Assembly: GCA_963792175.1 (NCBI GenBank) | Contig: CAWBVG010000005.1 | Span: 124,001 to 188,000, forward strand | Direction of reading: 5' to 3' | DNA length: 64,000 nt | Source: CAWBVG01 sp963792175 | Lineage (GTDB): Bacteria > Acidobacteriota > Vicinamibacteria > Vicinamibacterales > CAVVIG01 | In this document: piece after piece, positions 39,930-49,559 of the stretch | Numbering within the stretch: position 1 is the stretch's first letter | Layout of the letters: each line of letters starts with the position of its first letter | Translations under genes and position numbers: made by a program | Notes under the pieces: generated by a model | Told to the model about the DNA's origin: nothing | Databases searched by the model: none | Seen by the model: the letters and a program-made list of their open reading frames with translations, nothing else

Positions 39930-41036
39930 ATGTCTGATGTCAGACTCGCGTCGTTCAGCAACGCCTGCAGCTCGTCGGTCGGGCTGATCGTACTGGCCGC
40001 GGCGTGCGTGACCGCGGCCTGCCGCCCGACCGCCGCGACGCCGGCCGCGACCGTCTCGGCCGACACGTGGGCGGTCGTCGACGGCAAGGAGATTACGCGC
40101 GACGCCGTCGACAAGGCCTATCGCCGCGTGCGCGACAGCTCGCAGACGCTGTCGCAGGAAGAGACGCTCGCGGGGAAACTGAGTCTCCTCAACGATTTGA
40201 TCCTTCAGGAGATCCTGCTCGCCAAGGCGGCTGCGCTCAAGCTCGAGGTGCCCCAGAGCGAGCTGGACACCGCGTACGCGGACGCCAAGAAGAACATCTC
40301 CGACGAGGCCTTCCAGCAGGAGCTGTCGCAGCGCGGCCTCACGGCGGCCGACATGCGCGAAGGGATTCGGCGCGAACTGCTCACCAAGAAGGTGATCGAT
40401 CACGAGATCGGCCCGAAGATCGCGGTGTCGGACCAGGACGTCACCGACTTCTTCACCGCCAATCGCGCGCAGTTCAATGTCGCGGAAGAGTCGTATCACA
40501 TCGCGCAGATCGTCGTCACGCCGGTGCGCGATCCACAGATCGCGAACGGGACCGGCGACGATGCCACGACACCGCAGGCGGCGGCGGCGAAAATCCAGAT
40601 GCTGATGGAGCGCCTCAAGGCCGGGGCATCGTTCCGCGATCTCGCGATGGGCTATTCCGAGGATCCTCAGTCGGCGCCGCGGGGCGGCGACCTGGGTTTC
40701 GTGCCGGTGTCGCGGCTCAAGCAGGCGCCGCCGCAGCTGCGCGACGCCGTGCTCAACAAGGCCCCGGGCACCGTCAACGTGGTGAGCGCCGGCGGCGCGC
40801 ACACGCTCGTGCTGGTCGCCGGCCACGAACAGGCGGGGCAGCGCGACCTGTCGACGCCCGGCGTGAAGGACCAGATCTCTGGAACGCTCCGGGGCCGCAA
40901 GGAGCAGCTCCTGCGCGCGGCCTATCTGACGACGGTGCGGAACGACGCCAAGGTGGCCAACTACATGGCGCGCCGGCTGGTCGAATCGAGCGGCCAGATG
41001 CCGACCGCTCCACTCTCCACACCGCCCGGACGCTAG
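39930..41036 (+). CDS. SurA/PpiC-like peptidyl-prolyl isomerase lipoprotein
   Basis: 368 aa. ATG 39930 gives a lipoprotein-like signal (GLIVLAAACVTAACRPT). An N-terminal SurA-like helical domain (WAVVDGKEITRDAVDKAYRR; LLNDLILQEILLAKAAAL) is followed by one parvulin domain (YHIAQIVVTPVRDPQ; ASFRDLAMGYSEDPQSAPRG; GDLGFVPVSRLKQAPPQLRD). It is expected to fold outer-membrane proteins, fitting a genome with many TonB receptors. It diverges from the ECF sigma gene. Confidence 0.87.
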   Translation: MSDVRLASFSNACSSSVGLIVLAAACVTAACRPTAATPAATVSADTWAVVDGKEITRDAVDKAYRRVRDSSQTLSQEETLAGKLSLLNDLILQEILLAKAAALKLEVPQSELDTAYADAKKNISDEAFQQELSQRGLTAADMREGIRRELLTKKVIDHEIGPKIAVSDQDVTDFFTANRAQFNVAEESYHIAQIVVTPVRDPQIANGTGDDATTPQAAAAKIQMLMERLKAGASFRDLAMGYSEDPQSAPRGGDLGFVPVSRLKQAPPQLRDAVLNKAPGTVNVVSAGGAHTLVLVAGHEQAGQRDLSTPGVKDQISGTLRGRKEQLLRAAYLTTVRNDAKVANYMARRLVESSGQMPTAPLSTPPGR

Positions 41037-41060
41037 CAGGCTGCTGAAAAACGCAGCCTG
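41037..41060 (+). terminator. Short hairpin right after the SurA-like stop
   Basis: CAGGCTGC (41037-41044) pairs perfectly with GCAGCCTG (41053-41060) around TGAAAAAC. It begins at the base after the TAG stop. There is no T-run, so termination strength is uncertain. Confidence 0.5.
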
Positions 41061-41095
41061 AAGTGAGAACTTAGAATTGAGAACTTAGAACTTCG
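41061..41095. repeat. AGAACTTAGA-word repeat, single arm
   Basis: GAGAACTTAGAATTGAGAAC followed by TTAGAACTTC is a short direct word repeat of the intergenic type seen elsewhere in the window. No complementary arm is present. Confidence 0.45.
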
Positions 41096-41115
41096 GCGAA
41101 ATCCAGGCCAGAACG

Positions 41116-41675
41116 ATGCTCGACGTCAGTGCGAGCGGCTATAACGACTGGCACGGGCAGCCGTAGATCAAGCTGCAAGTCAACGCCAATCGAGCGCTTG
41201 CGCACGCGCATCCGACTGGATTAATGCCGAGAGTCTCGGCCGCTACGGGAGTCACCGCATCGATCGCACATTGCAGCGTGGCGGGCGAATAGCGTGGGCC
41301 GGAATAGCGTGATTCGCGCACATGCGCGCGGAGCAGCTGCGCGACCGGCCGACGAGAAGGTTCCACGTCACGACAGAGGAGGACCCGACCGCGCGGCGCG
41401 CGCCAAATCGCCTGCAACCAAGTCTTTGCAGCAAGCGGAGAGTAATCGCATCTAGACCGCCGACATCACAGCGCTGCCGACAGCGGAAGGCCGGCGCTAT
41501 CTCGAGGTGCTGCTCGACCTGTATTTCCCGATGTGATCGTCGGCTGGGCGATACGCGCGTAACTTGGAGATGGAGCTGGTCTGCGCGGCGTGGAGGATGG
41601 CGATCGCCCGTAGTAGCCCAAGGCCGCGACCTGATTCACCACTCGGAGCGTCCACACTGAATCGGGGCCAGTTGT
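41116..41675 (+). pseudogene. Decayed IS3-type transposase (OrfB)
   Basis: Across stops and frames the remnants follow the order of an IS3 OrfB: MLDVSASGYNDWHGQP near 41116, LGRYGSHRIDRTLQ near 41234, MRAEQLRDRPTRRFHVTTE near 41322, APNRLQP near 41401, the DDE segment ADITALPTAEGRRYLEVLLD near 41460-41519 followed by DVIVGWAIRA, and DLIHHSERPH near 41630 for the second catalytic region. It is too damaged to work. No terminal inverted repeats were recognised. It marks an old insertion between the SurA-like gene and recQ. Confidence 0.7.
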
Positions 41676-41679
41676 GGCC

Positions 41680-41740
41680 TGCACGAAAACACGAAATCAC
41701 GAAACCATTGGGTCCTTTTCGTGTCTTCATGCTTTCGATG
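41680..41740. repeat. CACGAAA-word hairpin, copy 5 (diverged)
   Basis: The left arm GCACGAAAACACGAAATCAC (41681-41700) and the right arm CTTTTCGTGTCTTCATGC (41714-41731) are partly complementary. It lies between the IS3 relic and recQ. Confidence 0.55.
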
Positions 41741-41795
41741 GCGATCCCGGCGGTACTGATTCGACAGGGACGAGTGCCGCTACCGAGTGGCCCGA

Positions 41796-43563
41796 TCACT
41801 CATCGGGCGCGTCGAAACCTCTCGAGAAGTCGCCATCGAATTCAAACGGCGCATCCGGATCGGCTGACCACGCCCGTCGCCGAAGCCTCTTCAAGGTGCG
41901 CCAGTCATTCCAGTCGCTGATGCGCTGGCGGCGCCTCGATAGCGGCACGGCCGCGGTCGCGGGCCGGCGAACGCCGAGATCCGGAAGCCGGCCGTGCATC
42001 GCGTCGCGGCCGCGGTCGGTCAGGCTCAACGTTCGATACTGATCGGTCGACACGGCGATCAGTCCGGCCGCAATCGAGGCGTCAAGCCATCCGCGAATCG
42101 CTTCCGACGACTCGTGTCGGAGCGAGCCCGTGCTCGGCAGGCCGGTGAGCGCGGGCGGAAGGCTCCCGGTGTCGCCGACCAGCATCGCGACGATCCGGAA
42201 GCGGCCGTAGCGCTCCCCCGCCCGCGCGATGCCGGTCAGAATCGTTTGCACGCACTCGCGCTCGTAGCGGTCGATGGCGCCGGGCCGGCAGTTGCCGCAG
42301 GCGTCGCAGCGCTCGCGAGCGGCGGCGTCGCCGAAGTAACGAAGAATGCCGGCGCGCAGACACGCCGCGCTGTCCGGCGTACTCGATCATCCGGTGCAGC
42401 TTGCGGTGTTCGAGCTCCTTTCGGCGCGCAACCTCGGCGGGATCGCGCGTCTCTGCCATCCGTTCCCGCCGGTCGCGCCGCGGGCTGTCGATCAAGTATT
42501 CGCGCGTCGCGACGTCGGCCGGATCCCACAGCAGGGTGGCGGTCGCCGCGCGCCCGTCGCGGCCGGCGCGCCCGATCTCCTGGTAGTACGCCTCGAGCGA
42601 TCCGGGGATCGCGTAGTGCACGACGGCGTCGACGTCCGGCCGATCGATGCCCATCCCGAAGGCGTTGGTCGCGCACACGACCGGCAGCGCGCCGCGGGCG
42701 AACGTGTCCTGCACGCGCGTCCGCACGTCCTCCTTCAGGCCGGCGTGATACGCCGACGCCTTCACACCGGAGGCGTTCAGAACGCTCGCGGCCGCCTCGG
42801 TGCTCTTGCGCGTCGCCGCGTAGACAAGGGCACGGCGCCCGCGCACCAGATGCGGCAGCCGCGCGTCCTTCTCCTCTTCGTCCTCGACCCGTTCGACGCG
42901 AAGGTAGATGTTCGGCCGATCGAATCCGGCGACGAGCACCTGCGGCTGCTCGAGGCCGAGGAGCGCGACGATGTCGTCGCGCACCTCGGGCGTTGCCGTC
43001 GCGGTGAACGCGGCGATGGGCGGCCGGCGACCGGCGCGATCGCTCGCCTTGCACCGCGCGGCGGCATCAGCGCAGACGTCGATAATCCGGACGGAAATCG
43101 TGGCCCCACTCGGAGACGCAGTGCGCCTCGTCGACGACGAACCGCGCGATCGGCAGCTCGTCGAGGAGCCGCAGGAACTGATCCGACGCGAACCGTTCGG
43201 GCGCCACATACAACAGCCGCAGGCGCCCGGTGCGCGCGGCGCTCAGCGACGTTGTACCGGCCGTCGGCGGTCAGCATCGAATGCAGCGCGCCGGACCGAA
43301 TCCCGCGGCGGTTCAGCTCGTCGACTTGATCCTTCATCAACGAGATGAGCGGCGAGACCACGAGCGTCGTGCCAGGCAGCACGATCGCCGGCAGCTGATA
43401 GGTGAGCGACTTGCCCGATCCGGTCGGCATCACGGCGAGCACGTCGTGTCCGCCGAGGACGGCGCTCGACGATCTGCTCCTGCCCGTGCCGGTATTCCCG
43501 GTGTCCGAAGTGCGTGCGCAGCCGCCTCAACGCCTCGGCGTTCACCTCGTTCGTGATGCCCAT
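41796..43563 (-). CDS. recQ: RecQ-family DNA helicase (frames broken)
   Basis: A superfamily-2 3'-5' helicase. ATG 43563 gives GITNEVNAEALRRLRTHFG. Motif 0/I reads HGQEQIVSAVLGGHDVLAV then MPTGSGKSLTYQLP. Others are VVSPLISLMKDQVDEL, RFVVDEAHCVSEWGHDFRPD (DEAH box), IAAFTATATPEV, YAATRKSTEAAA and FGMGIDRPDVDAVVHY with YYQEIGRAGRDGR. The zinc-binding region CLRAGILRYFG and RCDACGNC follow, then an RQC-like winged-helix region. Breaks near 43467, 43240, 43080 and 42370 are each repaired by removing one G after a C. It is shorter than E. coli RecQ and probably lacks the HRDC domain. The start could be 43581. Confidence 0.9.
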
Positions 43564-44774
43564 CGACGACGACGATGGCATCGTCCGGCGGTGGGCCTTC
43601 AAGGGAGGCACGGGCTTTCTGCACACGAATTTTCGCGAGACACTGCCGGCGCCAAGCGAGTGCTGGGTGCTGCGTGCTGGGTGCGGTGCCTGGTACTGAG
43701 TGCTGAGTGCCGAGTGCTGTGCCGGGTGCCGGCACTAGGCACGAGCACTCAGCACCCAGCACCAAGCACCCGCCTCGATGGCTAGCCAGCGCGTCCTTGC
43801 AGTACTGCAGACACTTCGGGATCTCGACCAGCGGATCGCCGTCGTACTCGAACTCGACGTTCGCCGGAATGTCCCACTTGTTCTTCTGCAGGAGCTTCAG
43901 CACGTCCTTGATCGGCGTGTCGCCCTGCCCCCACGGCGTGTTGCCGCCGCCGTTGGTCGCCTTCTTCTTGTCCTTGAGGTGCAGGTTCGTGATGCGGGCG
44001 TGGTGCTGCTGGATGAACGCGACCGGGTCGTAGCCGGCCTCGGTGTAATGGCCGATGTCCATGTTGGCGGCGTGGTACTTCGAGGCGGCCATCACCGCCG
44101 TGAAGCTTTCGGGCTTCGCGACTTCATCGGGATCGGTGGTGTTGGCGTGGCCGTGGAAACCGACCAGCATCTTGTGCTTGTCCGAGAACGGCGCCAGGCG
44201 CTTGGCCATGCTGACCTGCGTCGACGTCGTGATCGCCTTGACGCCGAGCCATTCGGCCATCTTGAAGGCGTACTCGATCTCGTCATCCTGCGTCGTGCGG
44301 ACGTTCATGTTGTAGCAGAGCAGGCGCAGGTCGATGCCGGCGTCCGCGATCTTCTTGCGCACGGGCGCGAACGTCGCCGCCGACGCGGCCATCCGCCAGT
44401 CGTGCAGCGCCTTGATCGCGGCGTCGCGCGCCGCCTGTTGCTCGGGCGTGAGCGCCGCGCGTCCGCCCACCCGGGGCGCCGCCGCCACGGCCTCCCGGTC
44501 CGCCGGCCCGTCCCGGTCCGGGTGGTGCGCCGGCCAGCGCTTCGGCGTGATTGGACATCAGCTCCATCTCGCCGATCCCGATCGTCTGATACGCCTTGAT
44601 GATGTCGTCGGCGTTCGGGATGGTGCGGAAGCTGTAGGTGATGGCGCCGATCTGGACGCCTTTGATCTTCGAGTCGATCGCCGCAAACGCCGACAGCGGT
44701 ACGCGTGCCAGCGCCCAGGACGCCGGAAGAGCTGTCAGCGTGAGTTTCCCGAATTCACGTCGCGAGCGGTCCAT
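43430..44774 (-). CDS. Tat-exported sugar-isomerase-like TIM-barrel protein A (run-on end)
   Basis: The N-terminus MDRSRREFGKLTLTALPASW is a Tat signal. The body belongs to the xylose-isomerase-like TIM-barrel group: IKGVQIGAITYSFRTIP, DLRLLCYNMNVRTTQDDE, KHKMLVGFHGHAN, AANMDIGHYTEAGYDPVAFI, ITNLHLKDKKKATNGGG and VEFEYDGDPLVEIPKCLQYC. A frame break lies near 44488 in a Gly-rich loop. The real domain ends about 43783 (CKDALAS). As written the frame runs on through the GTGCTGGGTGCT repeat and into the recQ 5' region; a one-base error probably hides a stop there. Two relatives are at 53844 and 58178. The substrate is unknown. Confidence 0.75.
43660..43772. repeat. GTGCTGGGTGCT-word hairpin
   Basis: The left arm (43660-43728) repeats GTGCTGGGTGCTGCGTGCTG-like words and the right arm (43730-43772) carries the complement (AGCACTCAGCACCCAGCACC). 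It lies between the isomerase-like gene and recQ. Confidence 0.75.
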
Positions 44775-44879
44775 ACCTCGCCTCCTCCAAGACGAAGACG
44801 AGAGCCCGACATGGCGCGGGCGATGTTACCATCAACGCGCGCTTTGCGTCGATCGTGGTTGACGCGGCGACGATGTACA

Positions 44880-47680
44880 TCAAGGCGCTCGGCGAGCGTC
44901 GACCGAGCGGAGGTCGACCCGCGAGGCACGGCGCGCGGGAAGATAACCGGCCAGTGCCGCGACGCCGGCCAGCAGCAGGGTGGCCAGCGCGATGGTCGCC
45001 GGATCGGTCGGCGCCAGGTCGAAGAGAAGCGTGAACAGCGTCGCCAACCGCGTCATGGCCAGCGCGGCGGCCAGTCCGGCGCCGATCCCGAGCGCCATCA
45101 GCAGCAGCACCTCGCGCATGACCAGGCGGACGACGTGCCGCCGCTCGGCGCCGAGCGCCATGCGGATGCCGATCTCGTTCGTCCGCTGCGTGACGGTGTA
45201 CGACATCACGCCGTACAGGCCCACGCAGGCCAGCAAGCAGGCCGAACAGGCTGAAGGCGCTCGCGGTCTGGGCGATGAAGCGTTCCTGCACCAGCGATTC
45301 GTCGACCACGTCGCTCATCCGCCGCACCGCTGATCACCTGCGCCTGCGGCGCGACCTCGCGCACGAGCCGCTGAATCGCTGCCGCGTAGTCGGCCGGTCT
45401 CGCCGTTCGCGCGAAACTGGAGCATCATCGGCGATCCGGCGCGGCTGTTGAAAATGATAGAGGTAGTAGGTGAGGGGCGCAGGATCGCGCAGATTCGCGT
45501 ACTTCGCGTCGTGCGTGACGCCGATCACGTTGAACCGCTGCCCGGTGCCTTGTTGGACGAACGTTTTGCCGACGGCGTTTTCGCCGCCGAAGAAGTGGCG
45601 GGCCATCGCCTGATTGATCGACGGCGTCGAGCGCGCGGCGCGCCGGCGAGGTAACCCGGCCTCATCACCGGCGGGCCGTTCGCTCTCCCGCCATCGGACG
45701 TTCATCCTGCGGGCCGAACGCGCGCCCCGCGAGAATCGGCATCTTCATCGTCTCGAAGAACCGCGGCCCCACTTCCATGAGATAGCAGCTCGGCGGGGTC
45801 ATCGGCGCGAGGGCCGGAACCGGGAGCGGTGATCGTGTACGACACGCTGCCGTTGCTCAGGAGGCTGAAATACAGGAGCGTCGCTGACTGGACGCCCGGC
45901 AGAGCCTCCAGTCGTGGCAGCAGCTGTTTGTAGAGACTGGTGCGACGCGCCGCGTCGTAGCTGGCGCCGGTGTCGAGGGAAAACTGCACGATGTTCTGAT
46001 AGTCGATGCCGGCATCGAGCGTTCGCAGATTCATGAGACTGCGGACGAAGAGCCCGGCGCCGACGAGCAGAAACATCGAGAGCGCGACCTGCGTGACGAC
46101 GAGCGACTTGTTCAGCGTCAGACGCGACCGGCTGGCGCTCGCACCCGTCTGATCCTTCATCGCGCCGATCGGATCGACGCGGGTTGCCTGCCACGCCGGC
46201 AGCAAGGCCGAACAGCAGCGCGGTGATCACCGACACGATCACCGTGAACGCCAGGACGCGCGCATCGGGCACCACGTCGAGCGACGTCGGAGAACCCTGC
46301 GGCAGATAGGCCATCAGCGCCCGCAGGCACACGGGGGCAACGAGCAGGCCGGCCGCGCCGCCGAGCGCCGCCAGCAGCACGCTTTCGGTCAGCAGCTGCC
46401 GCAGCAGGCGGACGCGCGCCGCGCCGAGCGCGAACCGCACCGCAATCTCTTTGCGCCGCGCGGTCGCGCGCGCCAGCATCAGGCTGGCGAGGTTGACGCA
46501 CGCAATCAACAGCACCAGGGCCACCGTGGCCATCACGATCGTCAGCGGCTGCTGGAACTGCTGTCGCAGTCTCGTGTAACCGGCACCGCCCGGCTCCAGC
46601 CTGAGCGTGCGCTCGAAATGGTTCTGCCGCTGCGGCGCGGTCCAGTTGGTCGAACGCCGGGCCACTTCCTCGATCTGACGGCGGAAGACGACTTCCACTT
46701 CTGCCTGCGCCTGCGCCATCGTGGCGCCAGGGCGTAAGCGGCCGATGGCGCGAATCCATCCCGAGCTCTCGCGGCCCAGGTTCGGATCGTCAATCGCCTT
46801 GATCGGCCACCACAGCTCCGGCCGGCTCCCGACGTCGAATCCGAAAAACCCGCGGGGCGCGACGCCGACAATGGTCAACGCCTTGTCGTTGACGGCGATC
46901 GGCCGGCCAACCACGGAGGGATCGAGACCAAATCGCCGATTCCAGAACTCGTAACTGATGACCGCGCCGGCCTGCGTGTTGGCCGGGTCGTCGTCTGCTT
47001 CGGTGAGCAGCCGCCCCAACGCCGGCTTGACCCCGAGCACGTCGAAGAAGTTTCCAGACACACGCTGCTGCTGCACCGACTCGGCCGGCGCGTCGGTGCC
47101 CTGTTCGCGGACGAGCAGCCGCGCGCGGAAGACGCCGGCGCCGGTGATGATGTCGGTGAACGAATCGGTGTTCGGCGCGGAACATCTCGTAGAGCGGATA
47201 GTTCAGGTTGTAGCGGGCGGCGGCACGGCACGCGTGGTCCCGCACGGAAAAGAGCACCAGTTCCTGCGGCGCGCTGACGGGGAGCAATCGCAACATCAGC
47301 GCGTTGATCAGGCTGAAGATCGCGGTGTTCGCGCCGATGCCCAGCGCGAGAATCAGCACGGCGTCAGCGTGAAGCCGAAGGACTTCAGGAGCATTCGCGA
47401 GCCGACCTGCACATCCTGAAACACGTCGTCCTCCAGTCGTCGAGGCTGCAGCGAGAGCGCATCCCAGAACGCGCTCGCGCTCCGCCGGAGCAGATCGAGC
47501 TTGTTGCGCCAGTCGAGCCGATCCCAGTCCGCGAGCTGCCATTCCCGATACTGCAGCTCCGTCTCCCATTCCTGACGCCAGTCGGCGCGGAGGCGCCGCG
47601 GGACGATCACGCCGACGAGCGCGATCAGCCACAGGTGCGGCCGGCGCGGCGAATCGTGTGCGGTGGGGACTCGGTCGCAC
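44880..47680 (-). CDS. ABC transporter permease, duplicated ADOP/MacB type (frames broken)
   Basis: A large inner-membrane permease of the acidobacterial duplicated type. The N-terminal soluble segment (RRLRADWRQEWETELQYREW) is specific to this group. The first FtsX-like half has AVLILALGIGANTAIFSLIN, the MacB periplasmic core (VSGNFFDVLGVKPALGRLL; GFFGFDVGSRPELWWPI) and LASLMLARATARRKEIAVRF. The second half has VALSMFLLVGAGLFVRSLMN and TNEIGIRMALGAERRHVVRL. The start is GTG 47680 or TTG 47686, a few bases from the PadR stop. At least seven frame breaks occur. It pairs with PadR upstream. Such proteins are thought to export peptides, lipids or drugs. No ATPase gene is adjacent. Confidence 0.83.
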
Positions 47681-47690
47681 GGTCAAGCCT

Positions 47691-48017
47691 TCACGCCCGC
47701 GACGGCTTCGGGGTGCGCGCCCGGCTCGGCTGGGTCTGTTCCAGCAACCGGTAGCGTTTGACCGCTTCGCCGAGCGCTTCGCGGCCCGAGCGCGTCAGCT
47801 CGTAGTACTTGCGCGGCGGCCGCGGCTCGGCGCGCGCGATGCCTTCTTTCTCCCAGGTCGACGTGAGGTGGCCGGCGTCCTCGAGCCGGCGCAGCGCCGG
47901 ATAGACCGTGCCGCCGGGCAGCCCGGTGATGTCGATGACGTCGAACCCGTAGCGATAACCGTTGGCGACCGCCTGAAGGATGACGGCGGTCGAGTAGGTG
48001 AGAAAGGCTCTGGCCAT
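47691..48017 (-). CDS. PadR-family transcriptional regulator
   Basis: 108 aa, a single PadR winged-helix domain: FLTYSTAVILQAVANGYRYG, DVIDITGLPGGTVYPALRRL, EDAGHLTSTWEKEGIA, RPPRKYYELTRSGREAL. PadR followed by a duplicated permease is a standard acidobacterial pair, and the regulator probably represses both. A palindrome at 48044-48057 upstream of its ATG (48017) is a likely binding site. Confidence 0.9.
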   Translation of the reverse strand: MARAFLTYSTAVILQAVANGYRYGFDVIDITGLPGGTVYPALRRLEDAGHLTSTWEKEGIARAEPRPPRKYYELTRSGREALGEAVKRYRLLEQTQPSRARTPKPSRA

Positions 48018-48043
48018 GAGGCTCCCGGCTCCGTGGCTAGTAA

Positions 48044-48057
48044 ACTATCTAGACAGT
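48044..48057. promoter_or_regulatory. Palindromic operator upstream of padR
   Basis: ACTATCTAGACAGT is palindromic except for one pair and lies 27-40 bp upstream of the PadR start in an AT-rich pocket of an otherwise GC-rich region. Autoregulation by PadR is the likely role. Confidence 0.5.
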
Positions 48058-48078
48058 ATTCTACATACCGAGCGAAAG

Positions 48079-48151
48079 CGAGGGGACTCGGGGACATGCG
48101 GACTGCGGCTTCCCGACTATGGCGATCATAGTCCCCAGTCCCCGAGCCCCT
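48079..48151. repeat. GGGGACT-word hairpin
   Basis: GAGGGGACTCGGGGACA (48079-48095) pairs with GTCCCCAGTCCCCGAGCCCC (48131-48150). It separates the PadR promoter from the convergent-side end of the ankyrin gene and overlaps its TAG stop. Confidence 0.7.
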
Positions 48152-49520
48152 ACTGCTGCTGAGAGCTCCTGCTCTTCGCGCCCTTCTGTTGGAGGTATTG
48201 AACGACCGACTCGTATTTCAACGCCTTGGCGGCGTCGAGCGCGGTGCGCCCGTCGGTGTTCGCGGCATTGACGTCGACGCCCTGCTCGACGACGAACTGC
48301 ACCGCTTCGAGCATCAGCGCTTCCCGATCGCCGCGCTCGGGTTGCGTCCACGGCGTCCCGCCGCCCATGCCGACCGCCGCCATCAATGCCGTCGTCTCAT
48401 CGCGGCGATGCTGAAAGCCGGTGCCGCCTCGTCCTTCGACGACGTGATCGCCGTGATGCACGACGCGTGAATCGGCGCCGTGCTCCACGAGAATCCGCAT
48501 GACGGCGGGGCTGCTGAACCTGGCGGCCAGCCAGAACGGCGTCGCGCCCACCAGCTCGGGGGCGAAATTGAAATCGTGCGACGAGCGCCGCGTGGGCGTC
48601 CAGGTTTTCAGCGGCGCGTTCGCGTCCGCGCCGTGCGAGAGCAGCGCGCGCACCATCGTGTCGTCGCGACGCATCACCGCGGCATGGAGCGCGGTGAAGC
48701 CGGCGGCGGACGCATTCGCGTCGGCGCCGCGGTCGAGGAGAAAGCTCACCACGTCCGCCGAGCCGGCGTGCGCCGCGAGTGTCGTCGCGCTCACGCCCCA
48801 GGCGTCGGTGTCGTTCACGTTGGCGCCCGCGGCCACCAGCAGCCTGGCCGACGCCAGATCTCCGACGCGCGCGGCGAACATCAGCGCGCTGTCTCCGCCG
48901 TGCGGGATGGCGCGGTTGTACTCCAGATAGCCGTGCGGCGGCACGGCCATCACCTCGCTCCAGACATCCGAGCGCGCGTGAACGTCGGCGCCGTGGGCGA
49001 GCAGCACCTTGACGCACTCGGCATGGCGCTGCGCGACCGCCCACATCAGCGCGGTCTGCCCGCGGGTCCCGCGGGCGTTCACGGTGGCGCCTTTGGCGAT
49101 CAGCTGTTCGACGACGGCGGGATTCCCGGAACGGGAGGCGACCATCAACGGCGTCTCGCCGGCCAGCAGCGCGGCGTTCGGATTTGCGCCGGCGTCCAGC
49201 AGCCGCTTGACCATCGGCGCGCTGGCGTTCAGGCTCGCGGTCCACAGCGGCGTCGCGCCGAGATCGTTGGCCGCATTGACGTTGGCGCCGGCGCGAATCA
49301 GCAGGTCCGCGCTCTCGACGTCGTCGCGATAGCTGGCCCAGTGCAGCGCGGTGGTGCCGTCGGCCTCCGCGGCGTTGACGCTCGCGCGCTGCTGAAGCAG
49401 CAAGCGCAGGGCGTCCCTGTCGGCGTTCTTCATCGCCGCGACGAGCGGAGGTGTGCCGTCGCCGGCCCCCATCAGGAAGAGGGCCGCCAGCGGGATGAGG
49501 TATCGCCTTTCGAACATCAT
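48150..49520 (-). CDS. Secreted ankyrin-repeat protein 2
   Basis: 456 aa starting MMFERRYLIPLAALFLMGAG (signal sequence), followed by about eleven ankyrin repeats: TTALHWASYRDDVESADLLI, TPLMVASRSGNPAVVEQLI, ALMWAVAQRHAECVKVLL, ALMFAARVGDLASARLLV, DGRTALDAAKALKYESVVQY. A longer insert (TPTRRSSHDFNFAPELVGA) falls between repeats near residue 320. It follows a DUF1552 gene on the same strand, separated by palindrome copy 1, in the same gene order as 9341-14601. It probably binds protein partners outside the cytoplasm. There is no frame break. Confidence 0.88.
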   Translation of the reverse strand: MMFERRYLIPLAALFLMGAGDGTPPLVAAMKNADRDALRLLLQQRASVNAAEADGTTALHWASYRDDVESADLLIRAGANVNAANDLGATPLWTASLNASAPMVKRLLDAGANPNAALLAGETPLMVASRSGNPAVVEQLIAKGATVNARGTRGQTALMWAVAQRHAECVKVLLAHGADVHARSDVWSEVMAVPPHGYLEYNRAIPHGGDSALMFAARVGDLASARLLVAAGANVNDTDAWGVSATTLAAHAGSADVVSFLLDRGADANASAAGFTALHAAVMRRDDTMVRALLSHGADANAPLKTWTPTRRSSHDFNFAPELVGATPFWLAARFSSPAVMRILVEHGADSRVVHHGDHVVEGRGGTGFQHRRDETTALMAAVGMGGGTPWTQPERGDREALMLEAVQFVVEQGVDVNAANTDGRTALDAAKALKYESVVQYLQQKGAKSRSSQQQ

Positions 49521-49559
49521 CGCATTGCGTGTGCCACCGCTACCGAGTACGCAGAGATC

